NCBI GenBank assembly: GCA_009746045.1
Contig: RPFO01000644.1
Span: forward strand, 821,180-885,179
Source: Mesostigma viride
Lineage: Eukaryota > Streptophyta > Mesostigmatophyceae > Mesostigmatales > Mesostigmataceae
DNA length: 64,000 bases
Direction of reading: 5' to 3'
Shown: positions 30,946 through 41,460 of the stretch, one piece after another
Numbering within the stretch: the stretch's first letter is position 1
Layout: each line of letters opens with the position of its first letter
The notes under the pieces: generated by a model
Databases searched by the model: none
Told to the model about the DNA's origin: nothing
The model's input: only the letters and a program-made list of their open reading frames with translations
Position numbers and translations under genes: made by a program

Positions 30946-33759
30946 TCAGCCGCATCCCCCTGGCTCCACCTCTATGCTGGCGGGCGACACCACTGCAGCC
31001 ACACACGCGTCTAGCGACACCACCCCCTGCGGGTTAGGCTCCGGGTCGCTGCTGCACTGAATGGGAAGAAGCGCCTTTTGCTTCCCCTCCCCCTGCCAAT
31101 CACGGCGGTAGGTCGCAACCTCCAGCCAAGGGTCAATTATGAGCCCGAGGCGATACATGACGTCCATCCCGATAAGGGCTGCATACCCACACCTGTCGAC
31201 CACCAAGGCCGGCACAGCCACGCAGGCCATCCGCTTTGGGTCCGTGGGGTTGAGGATGACGTTGATCAGCATGGAAGTCATTGCATCGGGTCGCGCCGCT
31301 GGCCCTTTCCATCCCTCCACGAGAACGGTGCTGTCTATGAGCCCGCCGTTCTCACGGGTCGCACCACACATCTTGGCCAGCTCCATGGTGATCACGAGCG
31401 GCCCGGCTCCGCCATCCAGCTTGGTGACGGACTTTGCGCTGGGGCACACCATAGGGCCCCAACAAGTGCCGTCCTCGCTGATTGCCTGGAAAGCGATAGC
31501 CGGGGACCCATCAGGGTGCTTTGCCACCGTGACTGTCCTCGGCACCCGTGACATCCGCTCCTCGCGGGTTGCTTCCCGGGGCATGGTTGGTGCTGGGACG
31601 TCTGCCGGGGTTGCCGGCATAACTGGCATGGTGACCCGCCGCGCAGTTTCCGCCACCGGCAATGTGCGTGCGTCTAGGCTGTCGGCGCACCGCTGCAGTG
31701 CCGCAGCTGCTTGGTGCACCAACGTGATGCCCCGCTGCCCGCAGCCATCAATCACTTGCCTGGCAGAAAACAAGGGAGCATCAATCACTCCATCCACTGG
31801 CAAGAATGGTGGCAGCTTGCGCCGCTGCTCGGCGTCGGCGGGGTTCGGGTGCTCCAGCAGCGATGACTCACCGCCGGTTGAACCTGCCGGGAACGATGCA
31901 GGAAGCTGGGGTGGCCCCCCCTCACCATTTCCCGTGGTTGGTAGGAACGACGGCAATGCCCGTGCCTGCTTGCCTCGGGTAGCTGCCTGGACCTCGACGG
32001 CATGGATAGGAGCCCAGAACAAGTCGGGTTGCTCCACCAGCGTATACGCGTCATACGCTTCCATCCCCGCCGCCTGCCCACTCGGTTGGCTGGGTGACGC
32101 CGGCGCTGCCGATACCTCAGCTGCCTGCTCTGTTGGCGTGCTGTCGGCCGCCACCATGGCCGCTGCATGTGCTTGCACGGTCTTGGTGACCACTGGGTAC
32201 TTGCACCCTGCCGGAGCATGGGCGGGCGTTCCAGCCGCGTGCTCCTTCTTGCACTGGGCTGGGCAGGCCCGCTTCACGTGATCTGGCTTCCCGCAGATCC
32301 AACATGCCTTGTGCGGGTCAGCCGTCGCCTGGCCGGTGCTGCTGGAGGCCGTGTTGTCGCCCCCCGCGCTGGCTGGCTTGTCCGCCTGCGACCCAAACTG
32401 CCGGCTGCTTGGTCCACCCCTTCCACCGCTGGACCCTCCACCGCCTGATTGCGCGCCACCCACCCTGTTACCCTTGTGCGCTTGGGCGACTTCTTGGCGT
32501 ACCAGCTCCACTAGGTCCGGGAGACCCCGTGCCTGTCGCCGGTTGAATGCATGCACTTCCGTGCACAGCTGGGCCAGGTCCCAGTGACAACCAAATCTAG
32601 GTTGTGGGATCATGGCAGCTTTTGGACCCAACGCCTTGAGCCACTTCTCACACGCCTCCGCCTCCGTCCATGCCGGGACCTCATCCCGCAAGACCTCCAG
32701 GCGGTCCATCGTGGCGTCAGGCGACTCCTTGTCCCCCACCTTGAAATCATGCCACTCCGCCTCCGCCTTGGTGGAGGAGTGGGCGTACTTGGCGCGCAGA
32801 AGTTCCCACAGCTCCTCGGCAGGGTCGACGTCAAATACCACGTGTTGGTAGTCCGGCAAGCCTTGTTGGTCGCGCCTGTACCACACATCGGATCTTCCCG
32901 TCTTCAGCGCCACCTCATGGTAGCCTGTGACCCACCGCTGCACCAGCTTTTGCGTGTTGCCCGAGAAAAACATTGGGATGTTGTCCATCTCAAAGGACTT
33001 CGGCAGCTGGTTATGCGTGACGATATACTGCTGGTGCAGCCAAGTCTTATATTTCCAATAGGCTTGGTTGATGTCAACAAGCCCACCGTCAGCAGTATAC
33101 CTGTCCTTGAGCTCCACCTGCGCTTGCACCGGCATTCCCACCTTGGATCCCTCAATCGGCGACCCATTGTAGCCCACCGGCATGCTTGGCGTCCTTGGTA
33201 GAGTAGCCACAAACCTCGGCTCCAGCCCATAGCCTCGTTCCACCGTGTATGGACTGCCTCGCTGCAATCCCGGAATGATGCCTGGCCGCACCCACGGTGT
33301 TTGTAGCCGTGGCGTCGCTGGGTTTGTTGGTGCCGGCGCATGCGGCACGCCAAAAGAAAACCCAGTTTGTGCACTAGGCATCCCAGGCACATGCTGCCGC
33401 GACGCCTGCATCTGTGGCGCTTGCGCCTGTGGCTGCACGGATGGTGCCTGCGACATTAAAGGCACCTGCGACTGCAACACCTGCGCTTGGGGCTGCCAAA
33501 CTTGCGCCTGCGGCTGCAACACTTGCGGCTGTGGTAGGTGCGGCGCTGGTGTCAGCGTTGCTTGCGCGGTCCACGTCGCGTGCAGACTTGCAATCTGCGC
33601 CGCCAACTGCGCCGTCTGCTGCTGCTGCAACTGCATAGCCAGCTGTTGCTGCTGCATCTGTTGTTGGGATTGTGCTACATGTTGCAAAATCTGCTGCAAC
33701 ACATCCGCACCCACCCCCTGGCTGGCACTTGGCCCCGGCGCTAGCCCGGTGCCTGCCAA
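30946..33759 (-). CDS. Gag with zinc knuckle and retropepsin-like domain
   Basis: 937 codons ending in TGA (30946-30948). Residues about 20-130 are Gln-rich, probably coiled coil then low complexity. Residues 220-430 carry the Ty3-type Gag core (YWKYKTWLHQQYIV, MFFSGNTQKLVQRW). A zinc knuckle CWICGKPDHVKRAC lies at 486-499. A C-terminal aspartic-protease fold has LDGGAG at about 780 and ALIGMDVMYRLGLIID about 90 residues later. The usual D-T/S-G is D-G-G here, so activity is uncertain. Roles: RNA packaging, particle assembly and polyprotein cleavage. The first ATG given may not be the real start: a second frame upstream (33741-34127) looks like the true N-terminus. Confidence 0.85.
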   Translation of the reverse strand: MAGTGLAPGPSASQGVGADVLQQILQHVAQSQQQMQQQQLAMQLQQQQTAQLAAQIASLHATWTAQATLTPAPHLPQPQVLQPQAQVWQPQAQVLQSQVPLMSQAPSVQPQAQAPQMQASRQHVPGMPSAQTGFSFGVPHAPAPTNPATPRLQTPWVRPGIIPGLQRGSPYTVERGYGLEPRFVATLPRTPSMPVGYNGSPIEGSKVGMPVQAQVELKDRYTADGGLVDINQAYWKYKTWLHQQYIVTHNQLPKSFEMDNIPMFFSGNTQKLVQRWVTGYHEVALKTGRSDVWYRRDQQGLPDYQHVVFDVDPAEELWELLRAKYAHSSTKAEAEWHDFKVGDKESPDATMDRLEVLRDEVPAWTEAEACEKWLKALGPKAAMIPQPRFGCHWDLAQLCTEVHAFNRRQARGLPDLVELVRQEVAQAHKGNRVGGAQSGGGGSSGGRGGPSSRQFGSQADKPASAGGDNTASSSTGQATADPHKACWICGKPDHVKRACPAQCKKEHAAGTPAHAPAGCKYPVVTKTVQAHAAAMVAADSTPTEQAAEVSAAPASPSQPSGQAAGMEAYDAYTLVEQPDLFWAPIHAVEVQAATRGKQARALPSFLPTTGNGEGGPPQLPASFPAGSTGGESSLLEHPNPADAEQRRKLPPFLPVDGVIDAPLFSARQVIDGCGQRGITLVHQAAAALQRCADSLDARTLPVAETARRVTMPVMPATPADVPAPTMPREATREERMSRVPRTVTVAKHPDGSPAIAFQAISEDGTCWGPMVCPSAKSVTKLDGGAGPLVITMELAKMCGATRENGGLIDSTVLVEGWKGPAARPDAMTSMLINVILNPTDPKRMACVAVPALVVDRCGYAALIGMDVMYRLGLIIDPWLEVATYRRDWQGEGKQKALLPIQCSSDPEPNPQGVVSLDACVAAVVSPASIEVEPGGCG

Positions 33760-34127
33760 CCCGCTGAGCCGTATCTGCGATGATGGTGTGATGGGAAGTA
33801 CTGTTCCATCTTGAGGACCTGCCGCGCTGCCACCCAGCCCTCCGTTGACGACCGATGTGTCACCACCACCACCACCAACGCCACCACTCCGATCGGCGAC
33901 CCCCCCCCATTGCCCATCCCGGAACCCGAGGCTGCTGGTGGGACGAGTGGCCCATTGCCGTTGTCGCCAGTTGGCAAGGATGCCTGCGTGCCTGCAGCAT
34001 CACCCTGCCGCGGTGCGCCATCCACCACCGTGCCTTGGTTGGGGTTGGCGCCCCCTTGATGTTGACCATCTTGGTCTGCCATCAAGCTTCGTGCTTGTGC
34101 TCTCGTGAGCACCGTTTCTGCAACCAA
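33741..34127 (-). pseudogene. Probable N-terminus of Gag, out of frame
   Basis: Starts MVAETVLTRAQARSLMADQDG, a typical Ty3-type Gag opening, and runs as a Gly/Pro-rich linker into a GTG/GGT trinucleotide run (about 33860-33880), after which it is out of frame with the main Gag. Slippage in that run probably caused the shift. Programmed frameshifting is possible but less likely. Confidence 0.55.
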
Positions 34128-34409
34128 TCAGTGGGCTACAGAGTGAGCAGACGTAGTGCAAAATCAGTATGCACCACAGGGGCCACCACTTGGCCCCTTC
34201 AACTTGCTGGCACCACACCAGATGCAAGGGCAAGGAGAAAGAAAACAATTGCCTGAAAGCTGAAAACCAATGCTGCTTCAGGACCTTCTTGCAAGCTGCC
34301 TGCCTTGACAGCCTTGCACAGCCAGCTTTACCTCTATTCCTAGTATTCAGGAAGAGGCCTCAGCCTTGACCAAGCTTACCTACCAACTCTCAGTCTAGCT
34401 CTGTGTGGA

Positions 34410-35535
34410 TAAGACGAGAAGCCAGTGCCAACTGCACTTCTCAAAAAGGTGAGACCTGAGAGTGAGGTATGACTAGGTTAGGCTTCACACTGTGTTCTTT
34501 GTTGCAAATGAAATAACGTTTTTATTACCAATACTCTACCTAACTTGGCAGCTCTGTTTCAGCAATGGCTGGGCTCGATGAAAGAAAGGAGGGCTGGCCA
34601 CACTTGCCACGCACCACCATGACCAAGACAGAGTTCAAGGATCCACACAGAGCTACATCCAACGCCCTGGTGGAAACACACACTTATCCCAACGAATGCC
34701 TCACACTTACGCAATATCTTGCGTCAGCCTTACCACGTAGCCACGCTCAGTATCTGATCCTGACGACAACCGCTTTGTCGTCCATACTGCTTCAATTACA
34801 CCAAAGCTACTCCGTGGCACTCGGCTTTGGTCAGCACCAAGACCTAAAAGTACACAAAATCCTAAGTCGTTGTCTGCAACGACTCCCTGTTCCGCATATG
34901 AAACATATCATCTAGCACTTTCTCTTTAGACGACAAAATCAACTAGACAACCTGGGTAGGCCAGAAATCCCAGACGACAAAATGTCCTTGTCGCAGATCA
35001 CTCCAGTGTCGACTTGCCGACCCCTGAGCTTGCCAAACAACTATATCACCAACCAAGCATGTACGACAACTAGCTGGCCCTGACGAGAAAAGCTGCCTCG
35101 TCGCATTCACAAAAGCGGCTTGCCAGCCTGCCGAATATCAATGCCAATATTGCACGACATTATCTACCTGCAGCGGACAGTTCTCGAGATCAATAACGCG
35201 CCAGCTTGCGTGCACGTGCATGTTCAGCCTGCACGATAAAGCATAATTGCCAGGCTGGCAGCCTAGCTTGGTCCGTGTTGTAGTCCAGCAGCCAGTGCGT
35301 GCTGCTTGCCAGCGTTGGCACTGACCTCTGGTGACGCATGTCAGTACCGCTGTCAACTCCCAGTGCTGCGCGTCGCACTACGGCGCATGCGTTGCTCCCG
35401 TAAGGCCCAAATGCCAAAGGCGTAACAACTCGCACACGCGCAATGCCTATAGCTGCCTCGCCTCGTCCCCCGGGCCGGCCGCGTGGCGGCCCCGCGTAAA
35501 GCCGATACTCGTGCGAATCGGAACGGCGCGCGACA
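34410..35535 (-). repeat. 5' LTR core (1126 bp)
   Basis: Copy of 26647-27773. It is not followed by unit X; the sequence right after it in element orientation (TCCACACAGAGC) does not look like a tRNA-primed binding site. The X end and primer site may therefore have been deleted. Confidence 0.85.
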
Positions 35536-35884
35536 CGTTTCTTCATCCAATACCCATTCCAGCGTCGAATATTAAGTGGAAAGCATGCAATGTTAGCCGC
35601 CACGTATTGCTGGCTTAGCTGCACCATGAATCCGCCGCGGATGCCACCTATTTCCCCCTTGCGGGGGCGTGGAAATGGCAAAGGCATAGAGTTACTATCC
35701 CGCAGCCCTACCGCGAGGGAGATTTTTTTAAAAACTCAATGAATTATGCTAAAAATTAGCTCGATCATTGATTAGTAACTCGTTGATTCCCCGACAATAA
35801 TTTGGCCAGCCATAGCTCGGTAGGATGTCTGGCAAGTAGTACTGCGGTCGTGCTGCGTGCATAGCACCTCGGGCAGCCTTGTGT
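35536..35884. other. Unassigned flank of the LTR element
   Basis: Starts with the CGTT target copy. No gene is recognised. Confidence 0.4.
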
Positions 35885-36305
35885 GGAATCGCCTGGCCAT
35901 ACCTTGTGTGGAATCGCCTGGCAGCGCATTCCAACCGTAGAGACTTGTTTCGAGTACCGGCGGGTGAAACTCTGGTGCTAGATACTCTGGGCCATACCTT
36001 GTGTGGAATCGCCTGGCATCGCATTCTAACCGTAGATACTTGTTTCGAGTACCGGCGAGTGAAACTCCGGTGCCAGATACTCTGGGCCATACCTTGTGTG
36101 GAATCGCCTTGGCATCGCATTCTAACCTAGATACTTGTTTCGAGTACCGGCGAGTGAAACTCCGGTGCCAGATACTGGGGGCATACCTTGTGTGGAATCG
36201 CCTTGGCATCGCATTCTAACCGTAGATACTTGTTTCGAGTACCGGCGAGTGAAACTCCGGTGCCAGATACTCGGGGCCATACCTTGTTTTGAAATTTGGA
36301 ATCGC
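35885..36305. repeat. Minisatellite, about 96-bp unit, about 4.3 copies
   Basis: Each unit contains CCATACCTTGTGTGGAATCG, CGCATTCTAACCGTAGATAC and TTTCGAGTACCGGCG. Units start near 35897, 35992, 36088, 36182 and 36277 and differ by a few bases. Frames on both strands are by-products. Confidence 0.85.
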
Positions 36306-37669
36306 CTGGCATCGCCTTCCAAGATACGCCAGGTCCCGCTTGAATTTTTGCCAGCGACCTCCGGGATTGTTGGCAGCGCAATGCTGAGTTAACTGACGAT
36401 GGCGGATGACTATGTCGGATTTTAGTGGCTGGATGCATGAAAAATGTCGGGAGTTTCAACATAATGATAGGGGTTAACGATATAATTTATGTTATGCAGG
36501 AGATTCCTGTCGACAGTGGGCATTGGAAAAAAAAGGATGATGCCAAGAAAGAGGACCTTTTGGGCGGTGCTAACCACCCGTGCCTCAAAAATTGCGGCAA
36601 GCAGGTGCATGATTTCTGCACCGGAATGTTTCAAGAGCCGGATGCGGAAGAGGGAACGCGGGATGGACTTGCCCGGAGTGTGGCGGGCCAGGGCGCCGTT
36701 CAGAACCAAACGATGATACCATGGCGGTAGATAACAAGCCCAGCGGCCCGGACCTGCCAACCGACAATCAAAGTTCTACCTTATACTATGGCCATAATGT
36801 GTGAAGCTAGCGTTTTCACGTTTGTTGCTTTCTGACGACAATACTGTGTGAAGTCATTATGTGTCCTGACATGACTTATTGCCCATGATGACTTAGAACT
36901 GTGGGAGAATCTCTTATGCATTATATGGACCATGCCACATAGAGCCGGAATCACGTCCATGTTCGTTTCACGGTTGGACAAGTTTGAGATTGAGAAAATT
37001 AATGTCCCCTACATTAGAATCAATGTTAGCCACACTTAAGGAGACCAAATCAACTTATTTTCTTGAGTCGGCATCAAAAGTGTCCTAAATTTCGCAATTT
37101 GTCCTAATCCAGTGCAACACCTCGTAGTATAAATCGGCACTAAATGTATCTCCAGCACTGTTCGCTGCCATTCGTACCGTACCGAGTGGTACTGTAGCCG
37201 CCTGACAAATTTGCCTGGATCCGCGCTTCGCGCCGACCCTATGTTCACTAAGTGCTGCCCTGGAGGCGCAATGTCCTTGTACTTGCATACTAGTGACCCA
37301 ACGCATCATTTTCGTGTTGATGTAAGCCACCCACTTTTGTGTGGCGGCTGGATGCACTCTAACTTGCACCGTAGATTATTCCTAGATCGACGGATATAGA
37401 GACGGTGTGTTTTTCCACCTAATGCCGTTGCTCTTGCCACGGTGTGTTTTTCCACCTAATGTTGCTATTGTCATGGCTACCGAGTTGGTCGGCTGAGCCT
37501 CAGTCTAATCCAAGGCATGTTTACAGCCTAGTTGGCTGCCCCTTAAAGCCTAGTTGGCTGTATTGCCTACTGTAGTTGGCATCCTTGCCTAGTTGGCATC
37601 CTTTGTATTTCGCACCTAGTTGGTGCATCATCTCATTTTTAACATAAAAGCCGATTACAGAGGTGAAAG
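36306..37669. other. Unassigned DNA with short direct repeats
   Basis: 37093-37122 on the minus strand shares a coding-like motif (EVLHWIRTNC, then a stop) with 22.57 kb. 37400-37640 has repeated CGGTGTGTTTTTCCACCTAATG and CCTAGTTGGC blocks. No gene is supported. Confidence 0.4.
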
Positions 37670-38059
37670 ATCTTTCCTCCTCCACTCGTCGTCTGTCTCT
37701 GGTCCTCTACGGAGAACTGAGTTGAACTCAGTCCTCTCTAGAGGACCGAGTTTTTGGGTTTCGTAGAAAATTCGCCCCGGTCAGAATGTTTGACAAAAAA
37801 ATTCTCTCAAAATTTATTCAAATACTACGTGAAAAGATCTTTCTTGGACATATTTTAAAGATTTTTTTGGATTTGGTATGAGCGGCTAAATGTACGGTCA
37901 AAGTACAGGTGGTAAGGGTACTTTTCCACGTGAAACACGAGTTGCGGAAATGCACGACCTAGCCAGGGCGGCTCGCGCCCATGCATGCAGTTTACGTTTG
38001 CGGACGATTTAGCTGTCCAAACTCAGGAAATAGATTTAACATGCTCTAAAGATGATAAA

Positions 38060-40083
38060 TTGCTAGATGATGCTGGCTCACCGCAGCAGCAGCTCAACCA
38101 GTGGTATTCCTCCCAGTCCCGGCTGCTCGGCGCCCCCCCGCCGCCTCCGCCGCTTGGCCCTCTGGCGGCCGCACCGGCCTGGCAGTAGCACCGGCGGACG
38201 TCCCTGCGCCGCCCACGCCGCCCGCCGCTGAGCAGGACTACACGTACCCAGCCCTGACGGAACCCCTGGCCCACCCCAACGAGCTCCCGCCGTTCACCGA
38301 GCTCGAGCTGAGCACCGCCGCCAAGCAACTCCGCTTCTATGCTGCCGTTGGACCTGACCAGCTCCCAGCCCCGGTGATTAAGCTGACGGCGCTCACGGGG
38401 TTCCTGCTTGACGTCTGCAACCGGATCCTGCTTGCCGACGCGCCGCCGATTCCTGAGTGGCAGCACAGCTACCGTATTATGCTGTACAAAAACAAAGGTT
38501 CCCCTGACGACCCCGCCAACTACAGAGGAGTCTGCATCCAGAGCGCCGCACTTAAGTTGTTCATGCGCATGATCCTCAACCGCCTTCGTTCTGCTCTCGA
38601 CTGTCACCTTGGGGAAAGTCAAATGGGCTTCCGTCCTGGGCGCAACACCGTCATGGCCATCTTCGTCGCGCGTCGCCTCTTCGAGGAAATCGCTCTCCTG
38701 CAACCTGGTGAGTTTCCCGCCATCCTGATCTTCGTCGACTTCATCAAGGCTTTTGATTCTGTCCTCTGGGACGCTCTATGGGCTGTACTTGCTCGCGCTC
38801 GCGTCCCCACTCCCCTGATTACCGTCATCCGCACGCTGTATGAGGGGTCCACCACTTCGGTGCGCACTCAGCACGGCATAACCCCGCCCTGCCCACTGCA
38901 GACCGGCGTCTGGCAGGGTTGCGTCCTGTCGCCGTACCTGTTTATTATTGTAGTGGATTATGTTATGCGCCAGGCACGTGCTCGCTTTGCTAGCATTGCA
39001 GGCCGTGCCCCTGGCCCAGCGATCACGAACGAGCTTGGGGAAGGGGGGCCGACTAACAAGCAGAATTTACTAGCTGACCTCATTTATGCCGACGACATCA
39101 CGCTCATCGAGAAGCCGGAGTCTGCCCAACTTTGGCTGGACTGCCTGGCGCTCGAGGCTCGGGCGGTTGGTCTAGAAATCAGCCCCAAAACGGAGGCCCT
39201 GGCCCTCGGCATGGCAGGGCCCCCACCCACACTCCGCCTCTTAGACGATGCCGAGGTCAACTACCCTACTTCAGGCCGCTTCAAGCTGCTCGGCAGTTGG
39301 CTTCCTGACTGCGAGGACGACATGACGACACGGATCGGCATGGCGTGGGCGCACCTCCATGACCACCGCCGCTGGTGGAGCAACCCCGCCCTACCCCGGA
39401 TCGTCAAGCGTGACCTCTTCAAGGTCGTCATTCTGACGATCCTGACCTACGGCGCCGAGACGTGGACACTGATGCAGGAGCTGGAGCAACGACTCGACGG
39501 CGCCGTCACCAAGATGCTGCGCAAGGCCCTTAACATCCCCTTTGGTTTGCACATTAGTAATGAGGATTTGTACGCTGATTTGCCCTATGTTTCCCACATT
39601 ATTAGGCACAGGCGCCTGGGCCTAGCCGGGCACCTGGCCCGCACAGATCAGGTAGATACATCAGATAGACTAGCTGGCACCAAGCTCGCCCAGCCTGGGC
39701 GCTATGTCCTCACCTGGCGTGCCCCCGGCCGCGCGCGGCAGGGCCGCCACCCGTGGACTTTTCGTGATAGACTCGGCATGGACATGTGCTACACTAGACG
39801 TGACGGGCTCACCCCCGGGCAGCCTCCTGGTTTGTCTGTAATATGGAGGCAGATGGTGCGCAAGGATAGATGGCAAGTAGTGATGAAGGAGACCACCCCC
39901 AAGCCTGTGGGGGCTCCGCGTGTGACCAAGTATGGCATTCATAGCGATTCGGGCCGCGGTGCCCACACCCCTGTAACTAGGACCTAGATAGCTTATACCA
40001 TCCATTCCATCCCATGTTCCCCTCCCACTGAGGACTTATGCTCACGTGACGCAGTCACGTGTCTATTAATTAATTAATTAATT
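38060..40083 (+). mobile_element. LINE family A, best copy, 12-bp target duplication
   Basis: AAAGATGATAAA occurs at 38048-38059 and 40084-40095. The copy is 5'-truncated before the RT, holds a long RT frame, and ends with the hairpin at 40043-40061 (arms CACGTGAC/GTCACGTG, loop GCA) and TTAA repeats. Confidence 0.92.
38101..39987 (+). CDS. LINE family A reverse transcriptase (628-codon frame)
   Basis: RT blocks in order: YKNKGSPDDPANYRGV, GFRPGRNT, FVDFIKAFDSV (block A), GVWQGCVLSPYLF (block B), YADD at residues 329-332 (block C), SGRFKLLGSWLPDCEDD, thumb YGAETWTL, C-terminal GHLARTDQVDTSDRLAG and a basic tail ending PVTRT. The active-site Asp pair is intact, unlike the 0.6-kb copy. The first residues (MVFLPVPAARRPP) are out of frame compared with family B's linker, so the natural frame shifts near 38185 and this copy is probably already damaged there. 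The endonuclease is absent through 5' truncation. Confidence 0.9.
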   Translation: MVFLPVPAARRPPAASAAWPSGGRTGLAVAPADVPAPPTPPAAEQDYTYPALTEPLAHPNELPPFTELELSTAAKQLRFYAAVGPDQLPAPVIKLTALTGFLLDVCNRILLADAPPIPEWQHSYRIMLYKNKGSPDDPANYRGVCIQSAALKLFMRMILNRLRSALDCHLGESQMGFRPGRNTVMAIFVARRLFEEIALLQPGEFPAILIFVDFIKAFDSVLWDALWAVLARARVPTPLITVIRTLYEGSTTSVRTQHGITPPCPLQTGVWQGCVLSPYLFIIVVDYVMRQARARFASIAGRAPGPAITNELGEGGPTNKQNLLADLIYADDITLIEKPESAQLWLDCLALEARAVGLEISPKTEALALGMAGPPPTLRLLDDAEVNYPTSGRFKLLGSWLPDCEDDMTTRIGMAWAHLHDHRRWWSNPALPRIVKRDLFKVVILTILTYGAETWTLMQELEQRLDGAVTKMLRKALNIPFGLHISNEDLYADLPYVSHIIRHRRLGLAGHLARTDQVDTSDRLAGTKLAQPGRYVLTWRAPGRARQGRHPWTFRDRLGMDMCYTRRDGLTPGQPPGLSVIWRQMVRKDRWQVVMKETTPKPVGAPRVTKYGIHSDSGRGAHTPVTRT

Positions 40084-40095
40084 AAAGATGATAAA

Positions 40096-41397
40096 AATCA
40101 ATTTTTAGCTCGCGGGGATGCGATTTACCCGGTGTCGGCAAGGTTCTTGCTGGAAAAAACTGCGATAAGGCAGGTCGACGGAATTGATGACTGCGCTTGC
40201 TTTCCGGCGCAATTTCAATGGCTGATAGGTTTCTTTCTACATTTTAACATGCATTGTATTAGAATATATTGAGTGACAGTATAGATTTGATGATTTCGAC
40301 CATTCTGTCACGTCATGGTCTATGTGCCGCAAAGTGCCACTTTTGCGGGCACCGCCTGGGCCAAGGTAACGCCAGCCGTGCCAGGTAAAGCCGGATAATC
40401 GTTGCCTCTTCGTTTCTTGATGTTCGTATATGAGTTTAAGCTTGCGAGGCGTTGTCAGGTTCAAGTCTTGATGCTCTTTCTTGACCGTTGCCTGCCCCTC
40501 TCTAAAACCCCCTTTTCAGATGATGTTAGCAGGCATTTGCCTCAACCCAGTGTAGTTGTGCAGGGTTTTAGGAGCTGTGCAGGTTTCAACACCTTCATAG
40601 ATGTTAGTTATTCTTTTGCTACGTTCATACTGCATGATTGTGTGGCCACGGGCTGCGTCAAGGGTGCATTCAAGCTTTTACGGGTGAGTGAAAAGTCTTG
40701 GTGACAAACCACTGCCATCATGTGCCAGCAACTATGTTGGCCACATCATGGCAAGGCAAAACAGTTATAGCCATATCTATTGTTGTTAGAAACAATGGAA
40801 ATATGCTTAACCTACCCATTATATTGGTGGTTGACACTTATAACATAACCCTTTTTTGGTAGGTATCCAAGCCCATTCCCTATATGGATGCATAGGCTCT
40901 CACTGCATGATAAGGTATGATATACCTGAAGTATGATGATGCAAGTGTGTTGTCCTGTAATGCTTGAAGGGAAATGAGTTGTTTGGGATGGTTGGTGGCC
41001 ACGGTGATGTGTAGTATGACCGCACTTACATGCTAGCAAAGTTAGCAAAAGCCCCATTCCTCTCCTGAGGACTGAGAGTTTTTTAATTGTTTCAGGCAGT
41101 TGCAGTGGCCAAATCGAGCCCAGTTTTTTGCCACGTTTCAAGAACTATATTGTTTACATGCCTATATTTTTTCTTCATGCACCAGGATTTGATTGAATTT
41201 TTCCCACTCGTTCTTATCCCGAAAAATGCAAATTCGCGAGGGGTGCCCAACGTCCGTGTAATTTTCAGGTGTTCGGGTCAAGTTTTCACATATGCAGTAT
41301 TTTTGCCAACAAAATGACATCTAGTACACCCCCGATCCACATCAAAACATTTGGGATGGACCCCCCACCTAGTCGCTACACGCGGTTGAAAATTGTC
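40096..41397. other. Unassigned DNA inside the 37.7-41.5 kb inverted-repeat unit
   Basis: No gene is recognised. It follows directly on from the sequence left of the LINE A insertion. Confidence 0.35.
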
Positions 41398-41460
41398 AAC
41401 TCAGTCCTCCTGTGAGGACTGAGTTGGGACAGACGACGTGGAGGAGGAGGAGGATATTTA

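Larger units (their letters stand above)
26511..35535 (-). mobile_element. Ty3/gypsy-type LTR retrotransposon carrying a C5 DNA methyltransferase
   Basis: The outer ends are TGTCGCG...CGCGACA (7-bp inverted), flanked by CGTT at 26507-26510 and 35536-35539. Minus-strand order: 5' LTR (34410-35535), leader, Gag-protease (30946 to about 34127), stop codon, methyltransferase-RT-RNase H (27892-30945), 134-bp unit X2, 3' LTR core, 134-bp unit X1. The LTR cores are nearly identical, so the insertion is recent. Integrase is absent. No standard primer-binding site is seen after the 5' LTR. It inserted 238 bp beyond the Penelope 3' end. Confidence 0.85.
37670..41460. mobile_element. Possible inverted-repeat element interrupted by LINE A
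   Basis: TCCTCCTCCAC...CGTCGTCTGTC at about 37670 reappears inverted at about 41425-41455, each followed inwards by ACTGAG/CTCAGTCC hairpins (41398-41425 has 12-bp arms AACTCAGTCCTC). The element would be about 1.75 kb without the LINE A insertion. No transposase and no clear target duplication were found. Confidence 0.45.

Noticed and set aside
31139-32281. 380-codon plus-strand frame
   Set aside because: Lies antisense within the Gag gene, whose own frame carries recognisable Gag, zinc-knuckle and protease motifs; typical GC-rich shadow.
35885-36305. Possible CRISPR array (regularly spaced repeats of about 96 bp)
   Set aside because: The whole unit is repeated, with no variable spacers and no cas genes; it is an ordinary minisatellite.
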